A DNA stretch of 64,000 bases from the NCBI GenBank assembly GCA_900755895.1, contig CAAEIG010000160.1:21572-85571 (forward strand). The letters are read 5' to 3'. The notes under the pieces were generated by a model, which did no database searches, was not told the DNA's origin, and saw only the letters and a program-made list of their open reading frames with translations. Source of the DNA: Clostridia bacterium. Its GTDB lineage: Bacteria > Bacillota > Clostridia > Oscillospirales > Acutalibacteraceae. Positions 9,744 to 18,076 of this stretch are shown in pieces. The number at the start of each line of letters is the position of its first letter. Position 1 is the first letter of the stretch. The position numbers and the translations under genes are program-made.

Positions 9744-9772
9744 ACCCCAGGTTTCATTACCTGGGGTTTTCT
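9744..9772 (+). terminator. Rho-independent terminator of tRNA-fMet
   Basis: Perfect 9-bp stem ACCCCAGGT/ACCTGGGGT with a 6-base loop, followed by TTTT. Confidence 0.85.
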
Positions 9773-9868
9773 CTTGCCTTTTTGTGGGATACTGCTATCA
9801 TATCCGACCAGTTTGGCAGTATTTGTTGTATAAATAGCATTGTTTTTTCTGGAAAGTCGACAAGAAAG

Positions 9869-9907
9869 AACCACCTCCGAGCCTTGCAGCTCCGGGGTGG
9901 TTTTTGC
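9869..9907 (+). terminator. Second hairpin terminator
   Basis: AACCACC pairs with GGTGGTT, extended inward by a CCGAG/CTCCGG arm with one bulge, followed by TTTTT. No plus-strand gene lies between it and the tRNA, so it may be left over from a lost gene or element. Confidence 0.6.
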
Positions 9908-9919
9908 TTTCTTTTGGGA

Positions 9920-9967
9920 GTTGACCCAGATTTGACCCATTTTGGTTTGGCCGGAATCTGGGTCAAC
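9920..9967 (+). repeat. Inverted and direct repeats beside tRNA-fMet, possible integration scar
   Basis: GTTGACCCAGATT (9920-9932) recurs as its exact reverse complement at 9955-9967. The left arm also carries two copies of TTGACCCA spaced 11 bp apart (9921 and 9932). Direct repeats of this kind are typical of integrase arm-type sites at the ends of integrated elements. No integrase gene is present in this roughly 300-bp gap, so this is inferred to be a relic. Confidence 0.45.
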
Positions 9968-10059
9968 TTCTGAACCCCAGTGCTCCATCTTTTGGACTGC
10001 AACCCGCTGGCCACAGTTGTGACATGGGCATTTCTGGGATGATTGAAGCAACAATCAGT

Positions 10060-10626
10060 TTATCGCTTCTTGTATCCGCACTTGGGGCAGACGCCATTTT
10101 CATTCAGAGCAATACCGCACAAGGGGCAGCGGTCGATCTGATTATGCGTCTCAAATTCAGCGGATGCAGCGTTGACGCCGCTGGTAAAGGTAATCTTGGC
10201 AATGTTCAGCTTATCCTTCAGCAGATCATAGACAATCTTGATCATACCCTCCACCGTCAGAGTCTCTTTGGTCACAACCAGGCGACACTCCGGATAAGCG
10301 GTGGCCAGTTCGGTCTGGAAGGCAGGTCCCTTCATCTGGTTCTGGGGAGCTCCGTTACGAATGCCCTGCTCCTCATATACCTTTAAAACTGCCGGAAGAA
10401 GGGGGTCGTCCTGACGCAGAATCAGTGCATGGTCAAAGTTTTTCAGTACGGACCAAGCGGTCTTCTGAATTTCATTGCAGGGGAAAACCATGTTGACACC
10501 GGGCTCAACCGTGTCTTCTACCTCAATGGTCAGCACACCAGTGTGGCCATGGAGATACTGGGCTTCGCCTTTAAATCCATAAAATCGGTGGGCGTACTGC
10601 AGATCCAATGTGGTGATGCTTCTCAT
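10060..10626 (-). CDS. 6-pyruvoyl-tetrahydropterin synthase / QueD-like protein with C-terminal zinc ribbon
   Basis: 188 residues. The PTPS fold metal ligands are H13 (YAHRF) and the HGH at 26-28; later family positions are FDHALIL and ETLTVEGM. The cysteine that normally precedes HGH in QueD and PTPS is missing; the loop reads GFKGEAQYL. The C-terminus carries two CxxC pairs (CPLCG and CPKCG), a zinc ribbon not found in ordinary QueD. It stands alone on the minus strand with no queC, queE or folE beside it. QueD is the closest family, but the reaction is uncertain. Confidence 0.8.
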   Translation of the reverse strand: MRSITTLDLQYAHRFYGFKGEAQYLHGHTGVLTIEVEDTVEPGVNMVFPCNEIQKTAWSVLKNFDHALILRQDDPLLPAVLKVYEEQGIRNGAPQNQMKGPAFQTELATAYPECRLVVTKETLTVEGMIKIVYDLLKDKLNIAKITFTSGVNAASAEFETHNQIDRCPLCGIALNENGVCPKCGYKKR

Positions 10627-10819
10627 AATAAAACCTCCTTACAGTTAAGTTGAAATGTACTGGGGTAAAACCCGTTTGTTGTTTGGAACTCTCTTTTCTG
10701 AGTTAAGCATACAAAAAAGGGAGGCTAATGTCTGTGATAAAATCACACTGACAACAATTTTTTGAAAAAATTTCCTAAACAATCCTGAGAAACATTCCTA
10801 AGTTTCCTCCTGATCCCGG

Positions 10820-10853
10820 TTGACAGCCACCACTCCCTCACTTATACTGAGGG
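10820..10853 (+). promoter_or_regulatory. Promoter and operator-like repeat of the Crp/Fnr gene
   Basis: TTGACA (10820-10825), 17 bp, TATACT (10843-10848). The inverted repeat CCCTCA-N7-TGAGGG (10835-10853) covers the -10 box, so a bound dimer would block it. Autoregulation by the downstream regulator is a reasonable inference. Confidence 0.75.
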
Positions 10854-10870
10854 TATGAGGAGGGCACGCC

Positions 10871-11527
10871 ATGAGTTTTGAGAACCATTTTCCCATCTGG
10901 GACCAACTGCAACCCGACCAGAAACGTCTACTTCTGGATTCTCTGAACTTTCAGACGGTGAAGAAAGGTACAATCCTCCGGGGCGGCAGCAAGGATTGCG
11001 ACGGACTTGTTCTGATCCGCTCCGGACAGCTTCGGGCCCTTGTCTACTCAGAAGAGGGGCGGGAAATCACCATCTACCGCCTGTTTGACCGAGATTTGTG
11101 CCTGTTCTGTGCCCCATGCGTAATTCGCTCCATCCAGTTTGATGTAACCATCCAAGCAGAAAAGGACACGGAGTTCTGGAGAATTCCATCCTCGGTCTAC
11201 CAAGCACTGATGGTCCAGTCCACAGCGGTATCGAATTACACCAACGAGCTGATGGCCACCCGATTCACCGAAGTAATGAACCGCATGGAGCAATTCATGT
11301 GGAAGAGCATAGACAAGCGAGTGGCCACCTTTTTACTGCAGGAAGCTTCTATTGAGAGAAGTTGTGAACTGCGGATCACCCATGAGACCATTGCGCATCA
11401 TCTAGGCTCCCACCGGGAAGTGATCACTCGCACACTGCGGGATTTCCAGGATGCCGGTATGGTAAAATTATCCCGGGGCCTGGTGACCATCCTGGACAAG
11501 GAGAAACTGGAGAACCTGGCAAAATAG
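10871..11527 (+). CDS. Crp/Fnr family transcriptional regulator
   Basis: 218 residues: an N-terminal cyclic-nucleotide-binding-like beta barrel (about 15-120), a dimer helix, and a winged helix with ITHETIAHHLGSHREVITRT (about 168-187). Cysteines C77, C80 and C83 (CLFCAPC) form a CxxCxxC cluster, with C43 also available; together they could bind an Fe-S cluster or act as a redox switch, as in Fnr-type sensors. The neighbouring hydrogenase-rubrerythrin gene, 233 bp downstream on the same strand, is a plausible target. Confidence 0.9.
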   Translation: MSFENHFPIWDQLQPDQKRLLLDSLNFQTVKKGTILRGGSKDCDGLVLIRSGQLRALVYSEEGREITIYRLFDRDLCLFCAPCVIRSIQFDVTIQAEKDTEFWRIPSSVYQALMVQSTAVSNYTNELMATRFTEVMNRMEQFMWKSIDKRVATFLLQEASIERSCELRITHETIAHHLGSHREVITRTLRDFQDAGMVKLSRGLVTILDKEKLENLAK

Positions 11528-11650
11528 CAATTGCGCCCTCTACATTGCCCATCCGCTCCAAGGACGTGTGCATCCTACTCGCTTTTTCGAGACAAAACAG
11601 GCACCTTAACGGCGCCGTCTTGTTTCCCACGTTTGCAGATATCTGCCTTC

Positions 11651-11711
11651 ATCCCCCCTATGCCTGTGTATTGTTTGGATTACAAACACGGTATGGGGGG
11701 ATTTTTATTTT
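11651..11711 (+). terminator. Terminator between the regulator and hydrogenase genes
   Basis: ATCCCCCC (11651-11658) pairs with GGGGGGAT (11695-11702), with weaker inner pairing and then a TTTTTATTTTT run. It should separate the regulator transcript from the hydrogenase gene. Confidence 0.7.
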
Positions 11712-11760
11712 TCAAAACGGGACTTTCTATTTAGTCTTATGATCTAAAGTTGAACTTTTT

Positions 11761-14001
11761 ATGCGAAAATTGTCAGGAAAAAATGAAAAAGAAAGGAACG
11801 TGAGGAAACTGAACCATTTACCTTTATCTGTCCGTGTCCCCATCGAGGCGGACAACCCCAGCATTGTTCGATGGGAAGAAAAATGTATCCGCTGTGGTAT
11901 GTGTAAGGATGCCTGCACCAATCTCATGGGAGTCCATGGCACTTACACGCTGGATCAGACTGGAGGGAAGGCAATCTGTATCTACTGCGGCCAGTGTGCA
12001 AATGTCTGCCCAGTGGACAGCATCACCGAGCGGGATGAATGTCCCAAGGTGCAAAAGGCCATTACCGACCCCAACAAGGTAGTGGTTGTCAGCACATCTC
12101 CCTCCGTACGTGCCGCACTGGGCGAGGAGTTTGGTATGGAACCGGGTGCATTTGTGGAAGGAAAAATGGTGGCACTGCTCCGGGCTCTTGGAGTTGACTA
12201 TGTGCTAGACACCAACTTTGCCGCCGACCTGACCATTGTGGAGGAGGCCAGCGAGCTGATCCTCCGCATCACAGAGCAGGATCGCCCCCTGCCCCAGTTC
12301 ACCAGCTGCTGCCCGGGCTGGGTTCACTTTGCCGAAATTTACGCACCGGAACTGTTGCACCACCTGTCCACCGCCAAAAGCCCCATCGGAATGCAGGGCC
12401 CCACAGTGAAGACCTATTTTGCCAAACGGATGGGCCTGGATCCCCGACAGATTGTCCATGTGGCCCTTACCCCCTGTACCGCCAAAAAGTTTGAGGTTCG
12501 GCGGGAGGAGATGCACGCTGCCGCCGATTACCACGGCGTGGAGGGCATGCGTGATACCGACAATGTAATCACCACCCGGGAGTTGGCCCGGTGGGCCAAG
12601 GCCGCAGGCATCGACTGGAACACCTTGGAGGATTCCGCCTATGACTCCCTCATGGGCAAGTCCTCTGGCGCCGGAGTCATCTTCGGCAACACTGGCGGAG
12701 TGATGGAAGCCGCCCTGCGTACTGCATACGAATACCTCACCGGCCAGCCAGCACCCCAAACTCTGCTTCAGCTCAATCCAATCCGAGGGTATGAAGGCGT
12801 GCGGGAAGCCCAGGTGGAAATTGGAGACCTGACGCTGCAGGTGGCTGTGGTTTACGGCACCGCCAACGCCCGCACGTTCCTCCAGCGGATGAAGGAAAGC
12901 GGAAAACAGTATCACTTCGTAGAGGTCATGGCCTGCCCCGGCGGCTGTATCGGCGGCGGTGGACAGCCCAAAGATCTGATGAAAAACGCCGACGAGACCC
13001 GCAAGAGCCGCATCGCAGCTCTCTACCAGCGGGACGAGTCCATGGCATTGCGATCCAGTCACAAAAACCCCGAAATCAAAGAGGTATACAAGGACTTTTA
13101 CGGACATTCCCTCAGTCAGCTGGCGGAACGAATGCTTCACACCACCTATCAGGACCGAAGCGACCTCATCCATCAGCAGGGAGAAAATCCTGTAAAAGAA
13201 TGGACCTGTAGCACCTGCGGATATCCCTATGACGAATCCAACACGCAGCCCGTTCTGGATTTTACTATGCACGCGGAAACAGAGTCGTTGGATCACATTC
13301 CCTGTAAGGAAACGATATTGAAAGGAGAAAAAAAGATTATGAAAAAGTGGAAATGCAAAGTTTGCGGATATATTCACGAAGGCGACAGCGCACCGGAATC
13401 CTGCCCCATCTGTAAGCAGCCCTCCTCGGCCTTTGAGCTGATCGAGGAGGCTCCTGTCAAGAGCACAAACAAGTACGCCGGCACCAAGACCGAGAAGAAC
13501 TTGGAGGCCGCCTTCGCCGGAGAGTCTCAGGCTCGGAACAAGTACACTTATTTCTCCACCGTGGCTCAGAACGAGGGTTACGAGCAGATCGCAGAACTGT
13601 TTCTGAAAACGGCCGAAAACGAAAAAGCCCATGCAAAGATGTGGTTTGAGGAACTGCATGGTGTTGGAAACACCGCCGAGAACTTGCTTCACGCTGCCGA
13701 AGGCGAAAACTACGAGTGGACCGACATGTATGATGGCTTTGCCAAAACAGCTGAAGAGGAGGGCTTTTTCGAGCTGGCCGCCAAGTTCCGCCTGGTAGCC
13801 GCCATTGAGAAGCGTCACGAGGAGCGCTACCGTGCCCTGCTGCACAATGTAGAGAATGCCCAGGTCTTTGAAAAGAGCGAGGTCAAGGTATGGGAGTGCC
13901 GCAACTGCGGCCACATCGTAGTGGGTACTGCTGCCCCAGATGTTTGTCCTACCTGTCTGTACTCCAAGTGCTTCTTCGAAATTCACAGCGACAATTATTG
14001 A
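11761..14001 (+). CDS. [FeFe] hydrogenase fused to rubredoxin and rubrerythrin
   Basis: 746 residues. Two [4Fe-4S] ferredoxin motifs (CIRCGMCKDAC 42-52, CIYCGQCANVCP 73-84) precede the H-cluster domain with TSCCPGW (181-187), TPCTAKKFE (238-246) and MACPGGCIGGGGQP (390-403); the TPC form suggests group B. A half rubredoxin motif (CSTCG, 483-487) follows. From residue 527 come a rubredoxin-like CKVCG...CPIC, a rubrerythrin four-helix domain with its Glu/His di-iron ligands (GESQARN, ENEKAH, EEEGFF, EKRHEER), and a last CRNCG...CPTC. Likely roles are H2 turnover and peroxide reduction. The start is uncertain: the ATG at 11761 lacks a clear ribosome binding site, and an in-frame GTG at 11800 is an alternative. 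Confidence 0.92.
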   Translation: MRKLSGKNEKERNVRKLNHLPLSVRVPIEADNPSIVRWEEKCIRCGMCKDACTNLMGVHGTYTLDQTGGKAICIYCGQCANVCPVDSITERDECPKVQKAITDPNKVVVVSTSPSVRAALGEEFGMEPGAFVEGKMVALLRALGVDYVLDTNFAADLTIVEEASELILRITEQDRPLPQFTSCCPGWVHFAEIYAPELLHHLSTAKSPIGMQGPTVKTYFAKRMGLDPRQIVHVALTPCTAKKFEVRREEMHAAADYHGVEGMRDTDNVITTRELARWAKAAGIDWNTLEDSAYDSLMGKSSGAGVIFGNTGGVMEAALRTAYEYLTGQPAPQTLLQLNPIRGYEGVREAQVEIGDLTLQVAVVYGTANARTFLQRMKESGKQYHFVEVMACPGGCIGGGGQPKDLMKNADETRKSRIAALYQRDESMALRSSHKNPEIKEVYKDFYGHSLSQLAERMLHTTYQDRSDLIHQQGENPVKEWTCSTCGYPYDESNTQPVLDFTMHAETESLDHIPCKETILKGEKKIMKKWKCKVCGYIHEGDSAPESCPICKQPSSAFELIEEAPVKSTNKYAGTKTEKNLEAAFAGESQARNKYTYFSTVAQNEGYEQIAELFLKTAENEKAHAKMWFEELHGVGNTAENLLHAAEGENYEWTDMYDGFAKTAEEEGFFELAAKFRLVAAIEKRHEERYRALLHNVENAQVFEKSEVKVWECRNCGHIVVGTAAPDVCPTCLYSKCFFEIHSDNY
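13339..14001 (+). CDS. Internal start: rubrerythrin (220 aa) nested in the hydrogenase ORF
   Basis: Within the fusion ORF, codon 527 is an ATG (13339-13341) preceded by AAAGGAG at 13321-13327, 11 bases away. From here the protein is a complete stand-alone rubrerythrin (rubredoxin, di-iron domain, rubredoxin). The sequence before it encodes the low-complexity linker LKGEKKI, which is just the ribosome binding site read in frame. A separate rubrerythrin product alongside the fusion is therefore likely; this is inferred from the sequence. Confidence 0.6.
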   Translation: MKKWKCKVCGYIHEGDSAPESCPICKQPSSAFELIEEAPVKSTNKYAGTKTEKNLEAAFAGESQARNKYTYFSTVAQNEGYEQIAELFLKTAENEKAHAKMWFEELHGVGNTAENLLHAAEGENYEWTDMYDGFAKTAEEEGFFELAAKFRLVAAIEKRHEERYRALLHNVENAQVFEKSEVKVWECRNCGHIVVGTAAPDVCPTCLYSKCFFEIHSDNY

Positions 14002-14013
14002 TTCCATAAGAAT

Positions 14014-14050
14014 AGGGGGCGCTGCAGATTAAATTCTGCAGCGCCCCTTA
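14014..14050 (+). terminator. Hairpin after the hydrogenase gene
   Basis: AGGGGCGCTGCAGA pairs with TCTGCAGCGCCCCT around a 6-base loop, 14 bases after the stop. The trailing sequence (TATTGCAC) is only weakly U-rich. The remainder to 14442 holds no convincing gene, only the GH2 ribosome binding site AAAGGAGAAAGG at its end. Confidence 0.7.
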
Positions 14051-14442
14051 TTGCACTTCTCCCCTTTGGTCTTTGATCGCCCTGCGACCAAAACACACCA
14101 TCCATAGGCTCTGCAGTTGACCACAAAACATCATCGCAGTAGATGCATACATTTGAACTGACAGCGGTGTAATGTCCTAAAAGTGGGAGTCACTCCCCGT
14201 CTTCCTCACTATTTGCTTGATCGACCAAGGTGTGACTCATTTTGGTATAGTTGGGATCTTTTCTAGCCGCCTGTTTTTGATATAGTCCGGGACAACCTTT
14301 CCAATATTTCAGCCACACAAAGATAAATCTATCAATTCGTTCCATTTGTGGATAAACGCAAAGAAAAGCGGACGGTTTCCCATAGAAATCACCGGATATA
14401 TTCTGGTACAATAAGGAAAAATCCACAAAAGGAGAAAGGTCA

Positions 14443-16891
14443 ATGCGCAAAATAGCCTTCAACGACAACTGGCTTTTTTTACGAGAGGGCGGGAATACCC
14501 CCTCACCCGTTGTGTTGCCCCACGATGCAATGATTTGGGAACATCGCGACAAAAGCGCGCCCAGTCAAGGGGCCGGCGCCTACTTTCCCGGCGGGGTGTA
14601 CACCTATACCAAGGAATTTTCCTTGCCTTCAAATCAGTGGGATACCTGTTTGTTAGAGTTGGAGGGCGCCTACCGGGACTGCTCTGTATTTTTGAACAAC
14701 AACTTTGTGACGTCCAACCACCTGGGAAGTTTGGGGGTTCTTTGCAGATTTAACCCCCTACCTGCAAGCAGATAAAAACCGCCTGGAGGTGAAAGTATCC
14801 AATGACACCCAGCGGAACTGCCGGTGGTATAGCGGCAGTGGACTATACCGTCCCGCATGGTTATGGACAGGCGGTCCTGTCCACATTCCACCGGACTCCT
14901 TGCGGCTCTCCACCCCGGAAGTGAGTCAAGAAGTCTCACAGATAAAATTGGAGTTGCAGGTGGTCAATCGGTTGCGGCGGCAGACCACCGTACGTGCCCT
15001 GGTCACCCTACGGGATAGCAAGGGGGATTCCGTCTGTACCCGTAACCTACCTATCACCCTGTTTCCTGGGGAAAACCCCTCCCTCACCTGGAACCTCTAT
15101 TTGCGAAATGGAACACTGTGGAGTCCGGACTCCCCCTATCTGTACACCTGCACTGTGGAACTGTGGCAAGAGGAGATTCTGCTGGACAGCATCCAGGAGA
15201 CTTTCGGGTTGCGGCATATCCAGTTCGATCCTGTACAGGGAATGCGCCTCAATAACCACCCCATTCACTTGCGGGGATGCTGTATCCACGAAGACAACGG
15301 CATTTTGGGAACCGCAGATTTTGCCAGTGCGGTAGAGCGTAAGGTGCGCCTGCTCAAAGAGGCCGGATTCAACGCACTGCGCATCGCCCACCAGCCCGCC
15401 ACCAAAAACCTTTTAAACTGCTGTGATAAGGTGGGGATGTTTTTACTGGAAGAGAGTTTTGACGCCTGGACTCACACAAAAAATGTCCATGATCGAGGGG
15501 AGCACTTCTCCGACCAGTGGCTCCAAGTAGTCGATCGCATTGTAGCCAAGGACTTCAATCACCCATGTGTATTTGCGTATAGCATCGGAAATGAGATCTT
15601 GGAGATCAGTCAACCAGATGGCATCCGCTACAGCCGCCTTCTGGCACAGCGGTTTCGTGAAAAGGACCCTACCCGTCCTGTAACCAATGCTATCAATGGA
15701 ATCATGTCCCTGCGAAATTCTTTAGCAGACGTCCTATTGGACTTGAAGTTAATCACATCGGACCAGCTTGCAGCCTTGGGCGAGTCAAAAAAACCGGGAA
15801 GCCCATCCATAGACATCAATGATACCATGACAATTCTCCAGAGCAGCATGGATTTGATTGCCTCTCATCCCCTGGTAGGCCAGCTGTTAGAGGAAAGTTT
15901 TTCTCACCTAGACCTGTGCGGATACAACTACATGATGGGGCGTTACGATTCAGACCTGGCTACAGACTCCCATCGCATCCTCTTAGGTTCTGAAACCACT
16001 CCACCTCAGATCGCCCGGCTGTGGGAAAATACCCAGCGCTCTCCCGGGTGTTTGGGGGACTTCACTTGGACGGGGTGGGATTATCTGGGTGAGGCAGGCG
16101 TTGGCTACACTGCTTACGACCGAAAGAAAGATTTTGGCGAACCCTATCCCACGTATCTAGCGGCTGTAGGGGACATCGACCTGACCGGCCACCGTCTCCC
16201 CATGAGCTATTACAGAGAAATTGTGTTTGGATTGCGGAATACTCCCTACCTCTCGGTCGAAAATCCTGCCCACTTTTCTCAGACAGCCAGCTGCACCCCC
16301 TGGGCTTTTCCAGAGACCGTGGAAAGCTGGACCTGGCCTGGTTGGGAGGGAGCTCCTGTGCGGCTTATAGTCTGTGCTGCTGGGGATGAGATCGCCCTCC
16401 TCTGCAACGGAGAGGAAGTAGGCCGAACAGCCTGTGGTCCGGAAACGGGGTACCGAGCTCAATTGGAGACAGTGTACCATCCCGGTCAGCTGACCGTTGT
16501 TTCCTACTCTAACGGGATGGAGACAGGACGGTTCACTTTGGAAACAGCGGAGAACACCTGCCAACTCCGCACCGCCATTGACACCGCAGTTTTGCAGGCT
16601 GACGGGAGCGATCTGTGCTTTTTAGAGATCCAAGTCACAGACAGCCACGGTGTGGTCCACTCCGACAAAAATCCACGGATCACCCTACAGACAGAGGGTG
16701 GGATCATCATCCAAGGCTTTGGAACGGGAGACCCCTCCAGCGAGGAAAACTTTTTTGACACCACCCGTACAGCCTACCGAGGACGAGCCTTGGCTGCTCT
16801 TCGTGGAAATTCCCCAGGGTCGGCAAACGTGGTGGTTTCCTGCCCGGACTGTGCCCCTATCACGGTAAACTTAGAAGTGGTTTCATCATAA
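14443..16891 (+). pseudogene. GH2 family glycosidase (beta-galactosidase type), frameshifted
   Basis: About 808 codons in two frames. 14443-14732 encodes the GH2 N-terminal sugar-binding domain (MRKIAFNDNWLFLREG...). The frame shifts within GGGGG at 14733-14737; with one G removed the sequence reads on as GFFADLTPYLQADKN and joins the long second frame. That frame has the immunoglobulin-like domain, the TIM barrel with RGCCIHEDNG, the acid/base glutamate in SIGNEI, the nucleophile in LGSETTPP, and extra C-terminal domains. No signal peptide, so cytoplasmic. It could be a pseudogene, a sequencing error or a slippage site. It has a good AAAGGAGAAAGGTCA ribosome binding site. Confidence 0.85.
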
Positions 16892-17168
16892 ATTCATGGT
16901 CCCACTCTATTGCTTGTTGAGAGTGGCTGCCCCGAAATATAGAAAGATCATTTGACGCTCTGCCAAAAGGGAATCCCCACCATTTTGCGCAACTTCCTTA
17001 AAATGACCTTCAAGGAAGTTCCATTCTCTCAGACATGGCTTGCAATCTCCGTTCAGAATGTTTTCCTCAATTTCATTCTGGCCAAGCTCTGCAAACCATG
17101 TCTTTTTCTATGATATCTAATCCAGCCCGATTCATTCCCCTGGGCACCGTACTGGGACAACCGAAAAA
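16892..17168. other. Intergenic region without a recognisable gene
   Basis: Between the GH2 gene and the aldolase terminator. It contains a short hairpin (CCACTCT/AGAGTGG, 16902-16926) just after the GH2 stop that may aid termination. Nothing else is recognisable. Confidence 0.5.
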
Positions 17169-17216
17169 TCCACAGGGCTCTCCCGAAAATATTTGCCTAG
17201 AGAGGAGCCCTGTGGA
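17169..17216 (-). terminator. Terminator of the sugar operon
   Basis: TCCACAGGGCTC (17169-17180) pairs perfectly with GAGCCCTGTGGA (17205-17216). In the minus direction it is followed by TTTTTCGG, so it ends the aldolase operon; the plus side is also T-rich. Confidence 0.85.
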
Positions 17217-17236
17217 CTTCTATATTTTTATAACAC

Positions 17237-18076
17237 TCAAATACCAGAGAAGACTTTCATAGCTTTTTCCACATTGGCTTCCATGGCTTTCTGCGCTGCC
17301 AGAGCCAGATCGTGGAAGAAGGTCACGTCTTCCTGCTGAAGCAAATCCCTAACAGCACGAACACCTGCCCGGGACATATAACTATAATAATTGATTTTGC
17401 AAATACCGTTGCGAATAGCTGTCCGGTAATCCTCCGAGCTGACACCGCTGCCCCCGTGCATCACAAGGGGCAATCCTGTTTTTTCTGAAATAATCTTTAC
17501 TCGCTCCAGATCCAGCACTGGCTCCGCTTTATAAATGCCATGAGCTGTCCCAAAGCTAGGAGCCAAGGCGTCAATCTTCGTTTCCTGGCAGAACCTGACA
17601 GCCAACTCAGGATCCGTGTAGACTGGCCCTTGAGAAGTGGCTTCTGTTCCACCCTCCCGGGCTGCCAAGGTTCCCAACTCTGCTTCCACACCAGCACCAT
17701 AAGTCTTGGATAGAGCCACCGCCCGACAAGTGTTGGTCACATTTTCTGCATAAGACAGGGTACTACCATCGTACATCACCCCTGTAAACCCCAGCTTTAA
17801 GGCTTGCTCCAAATAGGCAAGATCCTCGCAATGATCCAAATGAACACACACCGGGACAGTGCTCCTTGTGGCGGCTTCCACCATAACAGGACCAATCTTT
17901 TCAAGAGGTGCTACTGGTTCATGCAACTGCGCATGACTCAGAATGACAGGCGTCCCCATCCTTTCTGCGACATCCAACACCGCTAGAATACACTCCAAGT
18001 TGGGCGTATTGAACGCTCCCACTGCAGTTCCACTTTCTTGAGCCAGCTTGAGAATTTCCGTCAAAGTTATTAGCAT
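17237..18076 (-). CDS. Class II ketose-bisphosphate aldolase (FbaA/GatY/KbaY family)
   Basis: 279 residues. Zinc ligands and active-site motifs are visible: VHLDHCED, AELGTLAAREGG, GTAHGIYKAEP and VMHGGSGVSSED, with the phosphate loop near KINYYSYMS. These enzymes cleave ketose phosphates to dihydroxyacetone phosphate and an aldehyde. It is the last gene of the isomerase-kinase-epimerase operon and overlaps the DUF4432 gene by 7 bp, so it probably cleaves the product of the FGGY kinase rather than serving glycolysis. The exact substrate cannot be read from the sequence. Confidence 0.9.
   Translation of the reverse strand: MLITLTEILKLAQESGTAVGAFNTPNLECILAVLDVAERMGTPVILSHAQLHEPVAPLEKIGPVMVEAATRSTVPVCVHLDHCEDLAYLEQALKLGFTGVMYDGSTLSYAENVTNTCRAVALSKTYGAGVEAELGTLAAREGGTEATSQGPVYTDPELAVRFCQETKIDALAPSFGTAHGIYKAEPVLDLERVKIISEKTGLPLVMHGGSGVSSEDYRTAIRNGICKINYYSYMSRAGVRAVRDLLQQEDVTFFHDLALAAQKAMEANVEKAMKVFSGI

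Noticed and set aside
10627..10819. preQ1 or other riboswitch before the QueD-like gene
   Set aside because: The leader has only a short AACTC/GAGTT hairpin and none of the preQ1 consensus that I could align by eye.
12205..14007. 600-codon minus-strand open frame opposite the hydrogenase-rubrerythrin gene
   Set aside because: Shadow produced by codon bias; the plus strand carries all the catalytic motifs.
14190..14552. 120-codon minus-strand open frame before the GH2 gene
   Set aside because: Overlaps the GH2 start and its ribosome binding site, has no start signal, and its sequence is not recognisable.
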